Positions 61,362 through 64,000 of a stretch of 64,000 nucleotides of DNA are shown in pieces. The stretch lies in NCBI GenBank assembly GCA_964563135.1, contig CAZLWV010000015.1, positions 13,471-77,470 of the forward strand. Direction: 5' to 3'. Position numbers and translations under genes: made by a program. How positions within the stretch are numbered: the stretch's first letter is position 1; each line of letters begins with the position of its first letter. Under the pieces are notes generated by a model. The model made no database searches. It was not told where the DNA came from and worked only from the letters and a program-made list of their open reading frames with translations. Source of the stretch: JAAYAY01 sp964563135. Its GTDB lineage: Bacteria > Planctomycetota > Planctomycetia > Pirellulales > Thermoguttaceae.

Positions 61362-62741
61362 CTACTTGTCCGGGCGGGGCACGATCGGCCGATGGCGCGG
61401 AATCTGGGCCCGGAAATCTCCCAGGCTGCACCAATACAGGGGCCGATTGAGATCGACTTCGGCAACCACCACCGTCCCCCATTCCCGAGCCTGGACCAGA
61501 GTCTGACCGTCGTGTCCGAAGACACCGGAGATCATCCACTGGCGCGAAGCGTCCGTGTAAGTGCTGCTGACAACGTAGACGTGGTTTTCGCACGCCCTGG
61601 CGGCCGCCAGCAAAGGATTGCATCCCCAAACCGGCCAGGCGATGACTTCTGCCCCTCGATTGCTCAGCTCCCGAGCTACCTCGGGAAAGAAGCCGTCGTA
61701 GCAGATCATCATTCCCACCTTGCCAAAGCGGGTGTTGAATACGGGATATTCAGAGCCGGGCATGATGCCGCCTTCGATTTCGCCGCGAGGCAGCGCGACC
61801 TTGCGGTACTTGCCAACCATCTCGCCATCGGGACCGATCAGCGCGGCTACATTGTAGACAAGACGTCCGTCGCGCTCGAGCAGACCCGCCACGATGTAGA
61901 GGTCGAACTGTTCTGCAAGTCGCCCGAAGTATTCGGTGGAAGGTCCCGGAACCGGTTCGGCGCAGTCGACGTATCCGCGCCCGCTGGCATAGTACGTGAG
62001 TGTTTCCGGGAGCACCACGAGATCGGCTTTCCGACGCGAGGCCTCCTCGATCAAGGGCCCGAATTGTTGGCACTTCTCTTCGGCGGTCTTGCCCTCTCGG
62101 GGCTGCAGGTGAACGGCTGCCAGCCGAACCTTCCGGGGCGGCAATGGATCCGCCTGGCTGAAGGAGAGGCCACCCCACTCGACCCGTCCACCGGCCTCCC
62201 ATCGATAGGCCAGTTCCACGATCGCTCGACGTGCGGCGCCAGGAGCGGCGTAGACTCCCGATACGGTGGTCCATCCGGCCTCATCCGTTTCGCCGTCCGC
62301 AGGGAATTCCGCTTCAGCCATCGGCAATTCACCCGGCAGGTAGGCGGCCGTCGTCGGTTCATCGCGATTGACGGGGCGTCCCTCGGCATCGCGCCACAAG
62401 ATCCTCGCCACGGCCGTCCGTCGGGGAACCTCAACGTTCGTCACCCGGCGCAACGTGGAGAATCGGTACGCATGGCCCCCCTGCACCTCGAATACCTTCT
62501 GCCACCATCCAATCGCGCCTTCTTGAGCATTTCCCTCGATGACAAAACTCCCCCGACCGTCTGGCCCCCCTTGGGGCAGGTACGCGAAGCCTGGCCGAAT
62601 CTCTTCCCGCGGGCAGCAGCAGCTCCAACCTTCCGGTATTTCACCGTTATCATCCATGGCATGCGGAACCGACGACATGGTCGACCAGACCAGAACAGCC
62701 CCCAGCACCCAACAGCCAAGCCAAATCCTGTGGTGATCCAT
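61362..62741 (-). CDS. Secreted nitrilase-superfamily carbon-nitrogen hydrolase with N-terminal beta-domain
   Basis: 459 residues. An N-terminal signal peptide (IWLGCWVLGAVLVWS) precedes a Cys-rich start (WSCCCP) and a beta-sandwich-like region (about 40-200). The C-terminal nitrilase domain (about 203-459) has the catalytic triad E246 (LPETL), K314 (KYRKVALPRGE) and C347 (ICYDGFFPE). The family hydrolyses nitriles or amides; export is unusual since most nitrilases are cytoplasmic, apart from lipoprotein acyltransferase Lnt. It converges on REC-CheX. Confidence 0.85.
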   Translation of the reverse strand: MDHHRIWLGCWVLGAVLVWSTMSSVPHAMDDNGEIPEGWSCCCPREEIRPGFAYLPQGGPDGRGSFVIEGNAQEGAIGWWQKVFEVQGGHAYRFSTLRRVTNVEVPRRTAVARILWRDAEGRPVNRDEPTTAAYLPGELPMAEAEFPADGETDEAGWTTVSGVYAAPGAARRAIVELAYRWEAGGRVEWGGLSFSQADPLPPRKVRLAAVHLQPREGKTAEEKCQQFGPLIEEASRRKADLVVLPETLTYYASGRGYVDCAEPVPGPSTEYFGRLAEQFDLYIVAGLLERDGRLVYNVAALIGPDGEMVGKYRKVALPRGEIEGGIMPGSEYPVFNTRFGKVGMMICYDGFFPEVARELSNRGAEVIAWPVWGCNPLLAAARACENHVYVVSSTYTDASRQWMISGVFGHDGQTLVQAREWGTVVVAEVDLNRPLYWCSLGDFRAQIPRHRPIVPRPDK

Positions 62742-62816
62742 CGATTCGTCCCCCCCGAAACAGAACGGCGCTTGTCGTCCAATCCTTCCGCTTCAGAATG
62801 AACCAAGAGTCGGGGA

Positions 62817-64000
62817 CTATGGAGTCCCGGATGCCGCCTTCCCGGTCGCACAACGCGCCTGCCCGAGAATGCGTACAGCTTCTTCGGTTGCGGCCTGCTT
62901 CAACACAAGATAGCTGCGACCACCGATCGTCACAACAGTCTCGCCGATGAGCCGGCGGATTGGGTGCAGCGTGCCGAATGGCCGCATTACCTGTACCAGA
63001 TCACTGGCTATGGGCAATCGTAGTTCCACGTCGCTGTCGACTGCCCATAACAGCACATACACTTTGTCAGGATGCAGTTCCCGGCGAAAACAGAATGCCT
63101 TGATTGCTTCTCCGGCCACAGGCACCTCGGTCGTCGGAACCAGTTCGTATTCTCCCTGTTCGTTGACAAACAGGTGATGCTCCCGCCGGTCTGCGAGGAT
63201 CCGTTGCTGAACCGGCGTCAACCCGCGCCCGGCCACGACTTCTTCCCAGACCGCTCGCTGGTCGAAACAGGGCACGTAGTGCGCATCCTCGGGACGTACG
63301 TTGCGGAGCATATCCCGTTGGGAATCGGTGAGATGGTTGCCCAGTCGAGCGTCTTCCCAGATCCTGATTGCGTCAAGGCAGTCTTCCCCTCGTGGGTTCG
63401 AAACGACTTCTGAGGGCGCCAGCTTGAGCGATAGCGGACAGTCCCAGGCGGCTGCCCGGCTTGCGATGTACTCCCACACGTCGGGACCGGCGGCCTTGCT
63501 GCCGAAATGCCCCAACCAGCCGAAGTCAATCCGCGAGAAATCCTTCGTGCGTTCCGCTGCCGTGGGGCAGGGCATGAGGCGGCAGAAGTCCTTCATCCCC
63601 TCGGGTGGCGCCACAATGTCATAGGCATTGCTGCGAGTGATCATATGCCAACTGAAGTGCCAGTAGAGGGCCGATTCGCAAACCGGANNNNNNNNNNGCG
63701 AAACACCCGCTCCTGAGCCGCGGCAACACGGTACCAGAACGGTGCATGAACGTCCTCCGCCCCGTCGAAATAGACCATTTCGTAGGGCCCTGTCTGGCGA
63801 CAAATCTCGCCGATTCGACGCGCTACCTCATCCTGAATATCACTCTCCTGGTCGAATCGCACGAAAGCGGGCCAAGTATCAACATCCAGGAGCCCCAGGG
63901 AGTCGCCCTGTCTGTGGGGCAAAGCAGAGGTTCCCAGATGCCCGCGCTGGCATCCCGTGAAGGCAAAGGTGGCTCCACCCGATAGTCCTCGTAGGCCACC
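62817..64000 (-). CDS. Glycosidase-like protein, 5' end outside window and interrupted by gap
   Basis: Open from the window edge (64000) on the minus strand, in frame over GGLRGLSGGATFAFTG, then to MVYFDGAEDVHAPFWYRV, just before the N-run at 63688-63697, and out of frame by placeholder length after it (PVCESALYWHFSWHMITRS, DFGWLGHFGSKAAGPDVWEY). The C-terminus (about 60 residues) is beta-rich (SYLVLKQAATEEAV). The Asp-Gly-Ala-Glu region and Trp/His-rich stretches suggest a TIM-barrel glycosidase, but I do not recognise the family. It starts 75 nt after the nitrilase gene and may be cotranscribed. Confidence 0.6.
63688..63697. other. Assembly gap (10 N) in the glycosidase-like gene
   Basis: Ten Ns of placeholder length. 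The flanking frames differ by two and no duplicated flank is visible, in contrast to the gap in prs. Confidence 0.97.

Overview
The window is a high-GC bacterial chromosome segment, almost certainly from the Planctomycetota (a Pirellulales or Thermoguttaceae-like member). Evidence: two large extracellular proteins carry the planctomycete N-terminal LEPR-type motif (LECLENRTLLS, LESRRMLAG); ribosomal L9 has a basic N-terminal extension; there are DUF1573 and probable DUF1598 proteins; and one protein is nearly 3000 residues long. The sequence is a draft scaffold with two runs of 10 N (8530-8539 and 63688-63697), each inside a gene.

0-10 kb (minus strand): a long housekeeping run, glmU-like, prs, rplY, pth, rpsF, ssb, rplI, dnaB, then an Omp85/BamA protein that runs off the left edge. 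9.8-14.2 kb (plus): an arginine cluster argB-argD-argF followed by rph; a near-consensus promoter ahead of argB runs straight into an intrinsic terminator. 14.4-23.2 kb: an epimerase, glgB, then a group of divergent enzymes that have lost catalytic residues (RNase H-like, AnmK-like, class I amidotransferase-like) and an orphan FabH/OleA-like synthase. 23.4-32.3 kb: one 2944-residue secreted TPR-macroglobulin-TPR-STN protein. 32.4-36.2 kb (minus): yraN, rplS, trmD, rpsP, ffh.

36.2-50.6 kb is the cell-surface and export part: a secreted DUF1573 protein, a double-ACT protein, two LEPR-motif proteins sharing a repeat of about 50 residues, a Wza-like export lipoprotein, a Tat-signal protein, an NTase-HD protein and a pteridine-reductase-like SDR. 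50.9-64 kb: a probable DUF1598 protein, an FHA-GAF-sigma54 activator, a stand-alone CheX, an SpsF-like cytidylyltransferase, a secreted thioredoxin, a coupled Gfo/Idh dehydrogenase and deoxyhypusine-synthase-like pair, a REC-CheX fusion, a secreted nitrilase and a gapped glycosidase-like gene.

Non-coding structure includes three copies of a 106-107 bp element with terminal inverted repeats (14279, 23278, 47927; one supplies the stop codons of both flanking genes), a large palindrome at 19031-19091, REP-like hairpins at 46.8-47.1 kb, and a 109-nt inverted-repeat-bounded structure at 36568-36676. No rRNA, tRNA, CRISPR array, intact IS element or prophage was recognised.
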